From Sycon ciliatum (taxonomy: Eukaryota > Porifera > Calcarea > Leucosolenida > Sycettidae), in NCBI RefSeq assembly GCF_964019385.1, contig NC_088654.1, forward strand, positions 14,200,100 to 14,264,099: a stretch of DNA of 64,000 nt, read 5' to 3'. Shown here in pieces: positions 1 through 10,313 of this stretch. The position numbers and the translations under genes were made by a program. The first letter of the stretch is position 1. Each line of letters starts with the position of its first letter. Under the pieces are notes generated by a model, which was not told the DNA's origin, did no database searches, and saw only the letters and a program-made list of their open reading frames with translations.

Positions 1-1811
1 TGCAGCAGGCCAGCATGGCTGACTTTATCAAAGGCGCCTGCTATGTCTATCGCCAAAACATGGCCGGCTCCTCCTAGGCCGGCTGCTCGGGACCATTCAC
101 AGTGGAGCTTGGTTAAGACGTCGGCTGTGCTCAGGCCCTTTCTGAACCCGAACTGTTTCGCAGAGATGACATTGTGGGACTCCACGAAACTGGTTATCTG
201 ACGATTGACAATTGTTTCCATCACTTTGGATATGATGGACAGCAGAGACACAGGTCTGTAGTGTTGAGGCAGGTTCTTGGATTTCTTCTTGTGAATGGGT
301 GTGACTCTAGCTGTCTTCCAGGATGTCGGCATAACCATGCTGTAGAAGCTAAGGGAGAACAGTTTGGAGAGTGGCTTACTTAGGGGGTCGGCACAAATCT
401 TCAGAACTCGCGCGGGAATGCTATCCGGTCCAGTAGCTTTCGATGCATTTAGGCGCCGGAGTTCTCTCTTGACAGTGGCAGGGCGGAACCGAACCGTTGA
501 GAGCTTTTCAGCCGTGCGCTGAGCAACGTGGGGGAAATCAGTCGCTGGTTGGTTGGCGGGGAAGTCGTCGGCGCCCAGGCTGCACTTTGAGGCGAAATAC
601 TGCCCAAAACACTCAGCTTTTTCGGCATTCGATACGCATTCCAAACCAGGCTGCGGCGTAAGAGTTGGGATGGACGTGTTTCTGCTGCTGCCACCTGCTT
701 GCTTGATGGTAGACCACCACGAGCGGTCACTCAGGCTAGCTTTGGAGAGCTTAGTACGCAGGGTAGCCAGGCGGGCCACCTTGGCATGCTGGAGGATGTC
801 ATTACAACGTAGAGTGGCGGCTGAGGCTGTCTGCCGCGCTGCTGTTGACTTCTGCCGTCTGGCAGTAGCCCAAGCCCTCTCTTTTGCTTTTATGGCATCC
901 GTGCACTCAGGGGTCCACCAAGCTGGATCCGTCGGCCGGGATGTGAGTTTCCGGGATGGGATGAAACGTGACATACCCTGGAGGATAACTTCGGTGATGT
1001 TGGCGCACGACTCATCAGCGCTGGTGGTGAAGGCAGTTGACCAGTCATAGGCTAGGAAAAAGTGACAGAGGCGGTTCCAGTCTGCTTGGTTGTACCGCCA
1101 GACAGTGCGTGTGGTTTTTGGTTCACGGAACGCAGAGATAGGGAAGTCCATGGTGAGGACAGCGTGGTCAGAGGACCCCAGTGGGGCATGGCATTTCACC
1201 TGAACCGGTTCACTGAAGTCAGACATCACAAGGTCCAGGGTGTTGTCTCCACGTGTGGGGATGTTGACATGTTGCTCCAGGCCACGAACATAGCAGAGTT
1301 CCTCGGCTGCTTCTCCTGCCGAGGTAGTCTTGGTGCTCCCTAGCCATGCTGCATTGTGGACATTGAAGTCCCCTGCGAGGATAACATAGTCACCGTGGCT
1401 GCGGGCCTCATCTAGGTGGGTATCAAGGTATTCGATCAGCTCGGTGTCTGTCCCGGCTGTGGAGCCTGATCGGTAGAGTGCACAGATAACAATCTTGGGC
1501 CGGCTAGCTGTTGATACAGATATCCATATCACTTCGTGGTGTTCCGTGCTGAACCGGTCCAGGTGCTGGAAGGCCATGTCTGATTTCACCCAGATGGCAA
1601 CTCCGCCTCCATGAGCGTTTCTGTCATGTCGGATTGGGGGAGCGTATCCGGACAGACAGACCTCACTGTCAGTGACCTTTGCGGTTGAGAATTTTGTCTC
1701 CATAACAGCGATGACATCAGGTGAGGAGCACTTTGCAACATGTGCAAGTTCACCAAGCTTTGACTTTAGGCCAAAAGCATTGGTGAGTAGGAGCCTGAGG
1801 AAGCGCTTCAT
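1..1811 (-). CDS. LINE-A ORF2: endonuclease / reverse transcriptase (partial, runs off the window)
   Basis: Minus-strand reading starts at ATG 1811-1809 and I find it open to base 1 in the stretches I translated. The AP-like endonuclease shows DVIAVMETKF (catalytic E), HGGGVAIWVKSD, LAGDFNVHNAAW and the SDH segment GSSDHAVLTMDF. After a linker the reverse transcriptase begins with RPVSLL, KQFGFRKGLSTAD and the first catalytic aspartate in AIDIAGAFDKVSHAGLL at the window edge. The YADD box and thumb are outside. The start codon overlaps the ORF1 stop as ATGA, which suggests coupled termination and reinitiation. The protein would nick target DNA and copy its own RNA. The plus-strand frames here are shadows of this gene. 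Confidence 0.85.
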   Translation of the reverse strand, partial: MKRFLRLLLTNAFGLKSKLGELAHVAKCSSPDVIAVMETKFSTAKVTDSEVCLSGYAPPIRHDRNAHGGGVAIWVKSDMAFQHLDRFSTEHHEVIWISVSTASRPKIVICALYRSGSTAGTDTELIEYLDTHLDEARSHGDYVILAGDFNVHNAAWLGSTKTTSAGEAAEELCYVRGLEQHVNIPTRGDNTLDLVMSDFSEPVQVKCHAPLGSSDHAVLTMDFPISAFREPKTTRTVWRYNQADWNRLCHFFLAYDWSTAFTTSADESCANITEVILQGMSRFIPSRKLTSRPTDPAWWTPECTDAIKAKERAWATARRQKSTAARQTASAATLRCNDILQHAKVARLATLRTKLSKASLSDRSWWSTIKQAGGSSRNTSIPTLTPQPGLECVSNAEKAECFGQYFASKCSLGADDFPANQPATDFPHVAQRTAEKLSTVRFRPATVKRELRRLNASKATGPDSIPARVLKICADPLSKPLSKLFSLSFYSMVMPTSWKTARVTPIHKKKSKNLPQHYRPVSLLSIISKVMETIVNRQITSFVESHNVISAKQFGFRKGLSTADVLTKLHCEWSRAAGLGGAGHVLAIDIAGAFDKVSHAGLL

Positions 1812-2946
1812 TGGTGACCATGTAGGTCATGTTGTGGCGCAGATCCGTTTGATCTCTTCAGGTCTCCAGCCTCTGGTGGGGAGAGGTGGGAGTTTCTCCG
1901 TTTTTGGCCACCAGGCAGTGGAGTGGAGATGATGTCTGCCGGTGGTGGTGGCGGCGGTGGTGGCGGCGGCGGCGGCGGGGAGGAGGTTGAGCCCTGCTGC
2001 TGTTGTTGCTGTTGCTGTTTAGTCAGAACACTGGCAGAGGTGCTGTTTCTGCTACTGTGGCAGCGACTGCTGGTGCTGCCCTCAGGGCTGGTTTCAGAGA
2101 ACCTCCATGGCCTGCAGTATAGGGGTCTTGGCCAGAAGTTGGGCGCTGTAACTGTGGAGAATGAAGTGGCATCAATGGTCACTCTGGCGGAAGCACGCCC
2201 ACTTTCTGACAGCCATACACTGCAGGTGTGGACAGGAATAGAGGCGCCCAGAAACTCACTCCTGGTTTTGATAAATTGCCTGAAGTGGCTCTCAGTGCTA
2301 TCTGTGGCGATATTGCCTACGTACACTACGGCACGCTTGTTCTTGGGTGGTTCTGAGGAGACAAGCTTCCATGAGTCATCCTCGATAACATGGAAGATTG
2401 GCTTGCCGTTGGACTCTGTCACATCTGTCTGAGACTTGGACTCTGTCACATCTGTCTGAGACTTGGACTCTGTCACATCTGTCTTGGGCTGTGACTCAGA
2501 ACACTCTGCCTTTGCCAAGCCACCGCTTCCCTGGGCCTGGGGGCCGTGGGGCTTTCGATCCGCGCTTGTGACGCCAGTACGTGATACGGTGCTGCTGGGT
2601 TCCATGTGAGCTGCAGCTTGCTTAAGCGCTTGGTGCTGCGTTTGCTGGCACGGGTACCACCGGTACTACTTTGCGTACGATGTACGTCTGCTTGAACTGG
2701 TGAGCTGTTTCTCGTCGTCTTCGACTGCATCCAGGCAATGGCGGAGTTTTTTGAAACAACTAACTCTTCCTTCAAATCTTTTACTTCCGCTGCCAGCTCA
2801 CCAATTTTGCGTTTCATACGCGCTTCGCGATCAGCAGACTCGGTCGCGAACTTTGCCAGCGTTTGCATCACTGCAAGGAGACCCTGCTCAATCCCCGGGA
2901 GGGTGCAAAGCAGCTTCGTCACGGCCTCAGCAGAGAGCTCGCCCAT
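1808..2946 (-). pseudogene. LINE-A ORF1: coiled-coil / RRM-like nucleic-acid-binding protein, one apparent frameshift
   Basis: Two minus-strand frames make up one ORF1. The first (from ATG 2946) has a heptad-rich coiled coil (residues about 15-75, including ADREARMKRKIGELAAEVKDL). The second (2605-1808) has an RRM-like core, VVYVGNIATD then ARVTIDATSF and FWPRPLYCRPW. The core aligns with ORF1 of LINE-B (VFFVGNLLPE, ARITINASSA, FWPAPLYSRCW). The frames must be joined by a one-base shift near 2600, so this copy may not make full-length protein unless the shift is natural. The C-terminus carries a pure Q8 run and a P13 run encoded by CAG/CAA and CCN triplets at about 1930-2010, absent from LINE-B. 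The protein would bind LINE RNA. Confidence 0.75.
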
Positions 2947-3124
2947 GGCGAAGGGTTCCTGCCTGGCCCTACCTAACTATCTAGACTATCCTACACTATT
3001 TCTACTACTACTACTACCCACCTAGCTATCTCCGGTCCGGCCTGATGCCGGCTGGGATGTCCAAAAAAACGAAAGGCTACGAGCTTGAAAAACGCGTGCC
3101 ACACTCGTAGCTGCAAAAAAAAAG

Positions 3125-4938
3125 GAGCTACTACGCCATGTCCACCACCCGGTCGCAATTACCAGCAGGTGTTGGTTGACGACTCCATGTTCCTCACTGT
3201 CCCGGACAGTCATGATGGAACCACGAAGGCGAAAGCTAAAGACGATGATCAGCAAACCCTCGCTGATGAAAGCATGGATTCTCCTAACATCCCACAAGAA
3301 TCAAAGAGCTCTCACCTAGTCCATTCAACCGTGGTGGATGCTCAAGGTTTCCAGATACCTCATCACGGGCGAGTGCACTTTTGCCTTTACCATATGAAGA
3401 TGAAGTTGCAGTATTACTGCACCCTATGTCGGGAGGTTTTGTGTGAAACGTGTAAGGAACAAGGTGAGCACGCGTCACAAATCGATCAGATCAATGATAG
3501 CGCTGGAGCAGCCGGAACGTTAAGACACAGACTCACGGAGCGCCTCAGCAACATCGTCCCTGATGACAACGAAAAGGAAGTGAACGAAAGCCTGGATTAC
3601 GCCGGTGAACTTCTCACAGCATTTGAGTGTGACTCTACACGTCAAGTGTCCAGTATCAAGACAATGATACATGAGCAGTGCCAGGAGCTACTTTTCAGAG
3701 TAAAGAAGCGAAAGGAGGAGCTGATTAGCGAGGGTGAATTGCGGAAGAAGGAGCTAGTCGAAGTCCTAGACCATTTACGGGAGTCGAACAACGCTCTTCA
3801 TCACATACTTGACGCACCCAGAAATGCTCTAAGAATCGAAGACCTCGTTAAAATGCGTCCACATTCGATTCAGCTTCTGACAGACGTGTCTCGTGACATT
3901 GTGGCCAGAGGAAGATCGCTACTGCAGAGAATAGCATTTACGTGCAAGAAAATGTCAGAAGTGGAAGGACAATTTCGTGTTGTGGGTAAAGTCGTGGACA
4001 ACACTGAAATAGATTTGTCGCGTTGTTCCTTTCCTTTCCCGGTGTATCCTGGATATGCAGGGGAACAATCTAACCTTACTGTTCTAGTTTGAAATGGTCG
4101 AGGCCAACAGTTGTCTGATACCGCATTGAAAATCTCCAGCATTCAAATCTGGGCAACTCGAATTGAAGGTGCTTTTTCTCCGGCAGCTCCAGTGCTAGTG
4201 CCGATATCAGGTTATAGCAAAGGGGAAGTGCATGCTTTAGTCCAGTTTAGCTGCAGTCAAACTACTGCTTTTCTGCTAGAACTGTTGCTGGATATTCCTT
4301 GCATTTTACCTGACTTTCAAAGTGGTTCATTGGCCAGTATTGTAGATAGGTATTTCCCCTTAACAACCTGGCTGCTCATGTACAAATCGAGGGCGAGCGA
4401 CTTTGACGTAGATTTGTGTTCCCCAAAAGAATGCGTAAAACTAGGGGTAAGGATGTGTAAATTTACGAATGCCTTCCTGTACACGGCAATAAGCCAAGTA
4501 AAGGATGGAGTTGCAACGGTACGCGCCATTGAACCAGTTCAAGACCGAGACTTTGGAGTATCAATTATCATATTAAGATGCATAACCGGGAAGCTAGACA
4601 TCGGATTTACTTGGGGCAGTGCAGAGAATAGCCAAGAAATGAAACTTGTTCTGGCATCCGCCGCTAATTCGAACTCCTCGTCTTGTCCTATTTGTGATGT
4701 AGTTGCAGGCGACCTCATACATATAATACGCTGTCCCTACACCCAGGATAAGTATAACATTGACCATTATGTCATTGACTCTGGATTGTTGAAGAACAAT
4801 CATAACGTACGTATAGATTTAAAAACGAAGCCAATACTAATGGTGCGAATGTTCCGCTGTGGTACATGCATTCAGGTTTATGAACACAATACAGAACAAC
4901 GGAATAAATTTATGCGAGAGGCGAAAAGTCCTTTTTGA
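3125..4938 (+). pseudogene. A1: TRIM-like gene, RING lost to LINE-A, in-frame stop
   Basis: This is an A-type member of the RING/B-box family. Host homology begins at about 3128, at the codon after the last RING cysteine (TTPCPPPG onward), so the whole RING and start codon are separated by LINE-A. The B-box is present, with C-x2-H changed in context to FCLYH, then YYCTLCREVLCETC and H-x2 ending in HASQID, where the last zinc histidine has become Q. The reading stays in frame to a TGA at 4090-4092, where paralogue A2 has GTGAGA and this copy GTTTGA. After that the same frame runs open to 4938 through the filamin-like and C-terminal domains. With RING loss, B-box damage and a nonsense codon it is very probably dead. 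Confidence 0.85.
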
Positions 4939-6237
4939 CGCCCTGGCCCAGCGTATGGAGAAATAACAGGTATCGCTTATAATGAATACCAAGCTCATCG
5001 ATCCTGCTCTTTTCTTTCTGATCACGTCATACTTAACTACTCCTCGCGGCTCAGTTAAGAAGCTGCCTTATGGGCCATGTGCTATCGTGGCATTAAAGAA
5101 ACGAGATTTTGGTTTGTCTTGTCTTGGTGAACATTTTCGTTTTGTTTTTGATTTTTGTCTGATTGTTTTGCAATTCGCTCAAATGGTGCTCCTTGTTTCA
5201 TGCGAACTGACAATCAACATAAAAATTTGAACTGGTTCATGTCCGACCAAACTAACCAATGACTGTTCTTTGGATAGCTAATGTGGGTATCGGTGGTGTT
5301 TGCTTGCCATTCATGTGTCCATCGAAAAAACCGTGTTCAGATTCACACCCAGCCAGTGGTATTGCTGACCAGCACACAGAGAGGATATGCAGGTTATGAT
5401 AGCACATTTACAAAACAACACCTCATGCAATTTGTGTGTTGCCTCGCACCTTTAACACACCAGGATACATGGAAGATTTTGCAATGGACGAGCTAGGATA
5501 ATATTAAACCACCATCACCACTTCCATCTCAAACGCGTTACTATAAGACATTATGACCTCTCGAGTTGTTGGTCTCCATTACAAGTTTGAAGCTTAGAGT
5601 TGGCTTCATGATGGGAGCAAAATTCTTTTCTCATATATTCTCCAGAGTGGGAGCTGTAAACCATGGGAGGAATCATAGGAGTGCCTGGCCAGCACTAGGC
5701 CCAGCACCCAACCAAAATGTACCGGTCCTTCAACGCGGGTGCATCCTTGGCCCGCGCAGGCTGTGAGTGCGTGCCTGACTGGCAGACAAATGTTCACCAC
5801 CCCCCCCCCCCCCCCCTATCCCACTCAAGGGCTGCGGCCGCGCCGGCTACCCACGGCTTTCGTGACAGGACTTCTCAGGCTGCACCAGCGAGAGTTGTAA
5901 TCCATGGTAGAAATCATTGGGACGACGATTATCTTGGTATTTTGTTGGCAAGTGGTGTTCGTGCCTCCATGCAAGCTGTCACTGCTTCGATACTGTGAAA
6001 TATTTCATCATCACAAGCACAAATACAAGGCTAGTCCCTGAGCGCAGATCTCTAATTCAAATACAAAGGAGAAAGACAAAGAAACTACAAGTTACGCTTT
6101 ACTGTCCACTAACACCACCAGTTACTAAACAATCAGCTCATGCGATAACATTGCACGACACTGACCGACGGTACTGACGTTCTACAACTAACTCGCTAAC
6201 AGCTCTAGCACATATTGGATGCGCACTCTTTAGATAG
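4939..6237 (+). other. A-type 3' flank, no gene
   Basis: This is non-coding DNA downstream of A1 and closely matches the DNA downstream of A2 (41164-42480). It holds a pure C run of nearly 20 bases at about 5799-5817, followed by a GC-rich stretch, and is otherwise unremarkable. Short ORFs here are conserved only because the two copies are a recent duplication. Part of it (5281-5600) also matches DNA downstream of both C genes, showing that the A and C genes share a common 3' flank. Confidence 0.7.
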
Positions 6238-6367
6238 CACGTGACTGCCTATATGATAATATAATTATGTTTAATACTGCACTCTGGTACAACTGGCTTC
6301 AATTAACTGTGCAGAGACATGCTTCACTAGAACGTCAGACGTTTAGATATCACATGACTGCCTATCT

Positions 6368-7265
6368 GGGCCACAACCAGCTAAAACATGTCTTAGAGTG
6401 AAAATTTTCAAATTTTGTTTTCCTCCAGAAAACAGTTCTTGGTACCTTACTTGACCTCTTGAAGGTGATACAGGGCAGAAAAGTAGTCTATAAGTGCCCC
6501 AAACACCGTTTTCAAAATATGTACTTTGAAATAGAAAATGACAGTTTTCGCACAGTCTGACACAAAGAGACAAACGATCACTTAGTGGCTTTTGTGGCGG
6601 AGCACAATACAACGGAACTAAAGATGTTGACACCGACTTGAGCATGTCAACGACATCAGTTCAAAGGCATGGCCCAAGTTCTTCCTGGAAAGCAACACGA
6701 TGCTCTGGGTGGCGTTGCACTTGCATACTCTTTCGATTCTGGCAGTGACACTTTCGATCGTCGCCTGCGTTTCCGAGACTGCGTCAGACGCCTCATGAGA
6801 GCTGAACGCAAGTAACGTCGTAGCAGCCGGTTCGCCGCCCAAATGATTATGTACTAGCCCACAACTTGTGCCTCTTCGCTACTGGAGACGACGGGGACGA
6901 TTCAGCTTCGCTGTCGACATCAACATCACTGAGATCCCAACAAATTGTCAGCGTCGCTCTGCAGACCCGCCGCCACGGGCTTGCAGACACCTGAACAAAC
7001 CTGGGCCATGCACAGCGATCGTCTGGCCCTGCGAGCTGCTCTAGTATCACTAGATGCGGACATTGTCAGTCTTTGCTCGCCAGCTACTTGAAGTAGACCT
7101 CCAAACAATTGTTTGGACAAAATTTGAGAAGATGATCGCCACATCATGGATCATTTGAATGAAGTGCAGATCTGCAGAGTGAACGCGCTCCAAAAAAATT
7201 TTCATTTCGTCATTTCCCAACTTTTTTACGAAACCCCAAAGACATGTTTTAGCTGCTCGCGGCCC
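6368..7265. mobile_element. 898-bp TIR element (MITE-like), 4-bp target duplication
   Basis: Both ends read GGGCC followed by CAGCTAAAACATGTCT in inverted orientation (26-bp imperfect TIR), flanked by ATCT at 6364-6367 and 7266-7269. The paralogous A2 locus at about 42580-42590 is the empty site and has a single ATCT, so the insertion is proven within the window. No transposase-like ORF is visible, so it is non-autonomous. The 4-bp duplication does not decide the superfamily. Confidence 0.85.
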
Positions 7266-7266
7266 A

Positions 7267-7866
7267 TCTCTTAATTTGCTAAATCCTATATATAGGATTT
7301 TGGTCATAATTTGCAACTCAAAATGTGGCATGAGAGTAGCAAACAGTATGTGATCAATTTTTCCTTGTTAGGTCTTAGTAGATATCGAGAGTTGAATAAG
7401 ATAATTTTTTTCAAACACTAACATCTCAGGCTCATCTCCTTGCCCAATATTACTAAGGCCTGTGCCCTATTTTTCGAATCCTATAATTATATAGGATTTC
7501 AGATTTTATTGGACCTTGTTTTATCCTTAAAACTGGTAGTTTCATGACGGCATGTGCGATATGTCGGCATGAAACCACCCCGTGCCACACCTGCAATGTT
7601 CTTCTGCACATTCACTGCTTCAGTCCTTTCCATGACAGCAGCTGAACAATTATGCTCAAATTTCAAATTAGTGCTGAAAATGAGTATTCATCAGAAATAT
7701 TATCGCCCTATGAATCTAAAATGTAAACATTCATGCCTCAAATATTTACAACTTCCATGAAAACCAGTATGCCGTTATTATTGGTCGTGACGACCAATAA
7801 CAACGGCATAAAAGGCACACATTTTCAAATCCTATATATAGGATTTTTGGCCAGCAAATTAAGAGA
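7267..7866. mobile_element. 600-bp MITE with palindromic TATAGGATT termini, TA target
   Basis: Inverted ends read TCTCTTAATTTGCT and AGCAAATTAAGAGA, each next to an internal palindrome AATCCTATATATAGGATT. A further AATCCTATAATTATATAGG lies at about 7476-7496. The target looks like TA. The second copy is at 42584-43163. No coding potential is seen. The left edge here is cut by the 898-bp element. Confidence 0.75.
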
Positions 7867-7981
7867 TATACCTATATGTTACTGCACTCTGGTACAACTG
7901 GCCACAATTTACTGTGCTGAGACCTACTTCACTAGGATCGTCAGACACGCGCTGCTGCAGAGTGCTCATTTCGACATGATA

Positions 7982-9294
7982 CAGTCGAACTTCAAGAATG
8001 TAATCGGGAGTGGAACAGTGCAACGGGCGCTGTCCAGCACATACTCGAGGGACACAAATATGCTCTAACAAATGAAGACCTCGTTAAGCTGCATCCGCAT
8101 TCCATTCAACTTCTTTCACAAACGTCCCATGGCATTGTGGCCAAAAGACGTTCGCTAACGAGAAGAATTACATTAAAGTGCTAGAACCTTTCCGAACTAG
8201 AAAGACACCTTGATGTCATGGGTAAAGTCGTGGATAACACTGACATTGACTTGTCAAGCTGTTGCTTTCTTTACCCGTCGTTCATTGCGGTTTCAGGAGA
8301 ACGATTTGTACTTACAGCTCGAGTGAGAAATGGACAAGGCCAACCTTTGTCTGAAGCCGCATTGAAAGTCTCCAGCATTCAGATCTGGGTAACTCGAATC
8401 GGAGGTGGTGTTTCGCCGTCAGCGCGAGTGCAAGTGCTGATATCAGCGTGTGGAAAAGGTGAAGTGCATGCAGAAGTCCAGCTTAACTGTAGTCAACCGA
8501 CTGCCTTTCTCCTAGAACTGATGCTGGATACTCCTTGTATCTTACCAGCATTTAAAAATGGTTCAATGGTCAGAGATGTAGAGATGTGTAACCCTCTAAC
8601 AGCGTCGGTGCATGTGTTCAGATCCTGGGCCAGCGTCTTTCACCCAATGTGCTGTTCTCCCAGAGAGTCCATACGAACACACCCACTCCTAACTTTTCTT
8701 TCACAGGCTTCCACGTTCTTCCAAGTACGCCAAGTTCGGGATGGAGTTGCTACGGCACGAGGCTCTAATCCGATTCAAAATCGAGACTTTGCAGTAGCAA
8801 TCATCATTAAAAATTGCCCATGCAACAAGCTAGATATCGGATTTACATGGGACTGTGCAGAGACTAGCCAAGAAATGAAACTTGTACTCGCGTCCTCAGC
8901 TAATTCGCACTCCTCGTCTACTCCTATTCGCAATTTAGTGACTGGAGACCTCATACACGTAACACGCTGTGCCTACATGCAGTGTAAGTATAACATTGAC
9001 CACTATGATCTTCGCTCTGGATTGTTGAAGAACAACCATAGCGTACGTATAGATTCCAGCACGAAGCCAATATTGATGGTGCGAATGTTCCACTGCGATA
9101 CACGAGTCGATGTTTTTGAATTTGATAAACAACAAATAAATAAATCAATGCAAGAGATAAAAGCCTTTTTGACTCCAAGCCCCAGTGAATGGACAATATC
9201 ATATATGGCCTGTTGTGGTTTGTTTTATTTGCTAACAATCGTGATTTTTCTTCATGACCACGTCTTAGTTAATTTCCTCCTTCAACGACTTTAA
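7982..9294 (+). pseudogene. B1: 5'-truncated B-type TRIM-like gene
   Basis: Homology to B2 starts abruptly at 7984 (VELQECNREWNSATG), equal to about B2 codon 259. RING, B-box and part of the helical linker are missing. The frame has a nonsense TAG at 8182-8184 where B2 has AAG (CKNLSEL). From ATG 8218 it is open through the filamin-like segment and C-terminal domain. Near the end an extra A (GAGATAAAAGCC against GCGATAAAGCC) shifts the frame past the normal stop, adding about 40 unrelated residues to 9294. The left junction joins DNA normally found downstream of A genes, so the truncation came from recombination, not from retroposition: no poly-A or duplication is seen. Confidence 0.85.
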
Positions 9295-9545
9295 GGTTTT
9301 CTTGTTGCCTTGTGGTAATGAAAATTTGAGTTTTGTCATAGATTATATTGTTTCCTTTGTTAAGTATAGATTATTGTAGCAGGTGAATATCAAAGGTGCG
9401 AATGTTTGAATGCGATACACGCAGAAATGTTCTGGAACAAAACCAAATAATATATTATCGAATGTTATGGTTTTTCATTGCAAAACATCGTGCTTTTCTT
9501 TCTGATTAGTCATAAATATTGTTCCTCGTTCAACAGGTCATTATA
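9295..9545 (+). other. B-type 3' flank
   Basis: Non-coding DNA matching 37991-38360 downstream of B2 and 63356-63720 downstream of B3. The match stops where element R begins and resumes at about 15495. Confidence 0.65.
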
Positions 9546-10313
9546 GAATTTAGAAAAGCGATCCTGTCAGCTTTTCTATTATTGTGTTCACATGGCAGAA
9601 AAAACGACATCGCTATGCTACGTAAGTTTCTACGTAAGGTGCTCGGTATTTCACTTAGGCTACGTAAGTCTCTACGTAACGTGCTCGGTATTAGATCTAC
9701 CAACGCGTGGTAGCCGTGTGCTGTGCACGTGCACGGCAGACATTGTGTTCAGTGCACATGCATGCAGTCCGCGGATCCGTGTTCGGATGTGCACGCGCGA
9801 GGAGCTTCCTTCTTTGGAACTGCTTCTTGCATGAGCTGTTTCGGATATTTCGTCTCATGGCCTGGCTTATTTCGTTTCGGCGCTGCTGAGACCTCCTTTC
9901 GCGGAATATTACTCAATGACAGGTGAGTTGACCAGTTGCCTTTGATTCATTTGCTTGTGTTGACTCTTTCATTCAGGAAAAGTGTGCTGATTTTGGGGCG
10001 GAATGCAATAAATAATGGAAAAGTTGACAGGATCTCTTTTCTAAATTTTGCTTTTCTGCTGCCGAGCTGCGAGGCCTCCTTTTACGGAATACTCGATGAC
10101 AGGTGATCTCTAAGTTTACCGGTTTCCTTCGATTCATTTGCTTATGTTCACCTTTCATTTACGGAAACGTGTGCTGATTTTATTCGGATTTAGATCCATT
10201 TTTATCTCTTTGCCCTTGTCTACAGTGTGCGAAGAACGCGAGTTCAACTTCTTGACGGTAAGGCTTATGTTAGATGTGTTGTCGAAATACTCATATTCAT
10301 TGTACATTGGTAC

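Larger units (their letters stand above)
1..3124 (-). mobile_element. LINE-A: 5' part of a two-ORF non-LTR retrotransposon
   Basis: A CR1-like two-ORF LINE lies on the minus strand, with its 5' end at about 3124 and its 3' part beyond the window start. ORF1 (2946-1808) and ORF2 (1811 to the edge) are both present. The 5' end reads CTTTTTTTTTGC, very like the 5' end of LINE-B at 47326 (CTTTTTTGCG), which supports 3124 as the true terminus. Host sequence resumes at about 3128 inside the RING region of a TRIM-like gene, so the element broke that gene in antisense orientation. The 3' end, tail and target duplication are off-window. Clade assignment to CR1 or a relative rests on ORF1 type and RT motifs and is an inference. 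Confidence 0.85.
6238..7981. repeat. Direct repeat pair of about 100 bp, split by nested MITEs
   Basis: A unit beginning ACTGCACTCTGGTACAACTGG, with TTCACTAG and CGTCAGAC further on, occurs at about 6282-6345 and again at about 7882-7950. The two were probably adjacent tandem copies of roughly 115 bp. They are now separated because a 600-bp MITE entered at a TA in the junction and an 898-bp TIR element then entered the MITE's edge. The A2 locus shows the same pair around one MITE only (42498-42560 and 43180 onward). Confidence 0.6.

Noticed and set aside
553..1343. Plus-strand ORFs of 165 and 93 codons at the left end
   Set aside because: They are antisense shadows of the LINE-A ORF2, whose minus-strand motifs are clear.
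1923..2432. Plus-strand ORF with poly-Gly and poly-Cys
   Set aside because: Antisense reading of the Pro and Gln runs of LINE-A ORF1.
5795..5820. C run as a regulatory element
   Set aside because: A simple homopolymer, variable between the two A flanks and without other support.
7982..9294. B1 as a processed retrocopy
   Set aside because: The family has no visible introns in the CDS, there is no poly-A tract or target duplication, and the 3' flank is the normal genomic B flank.
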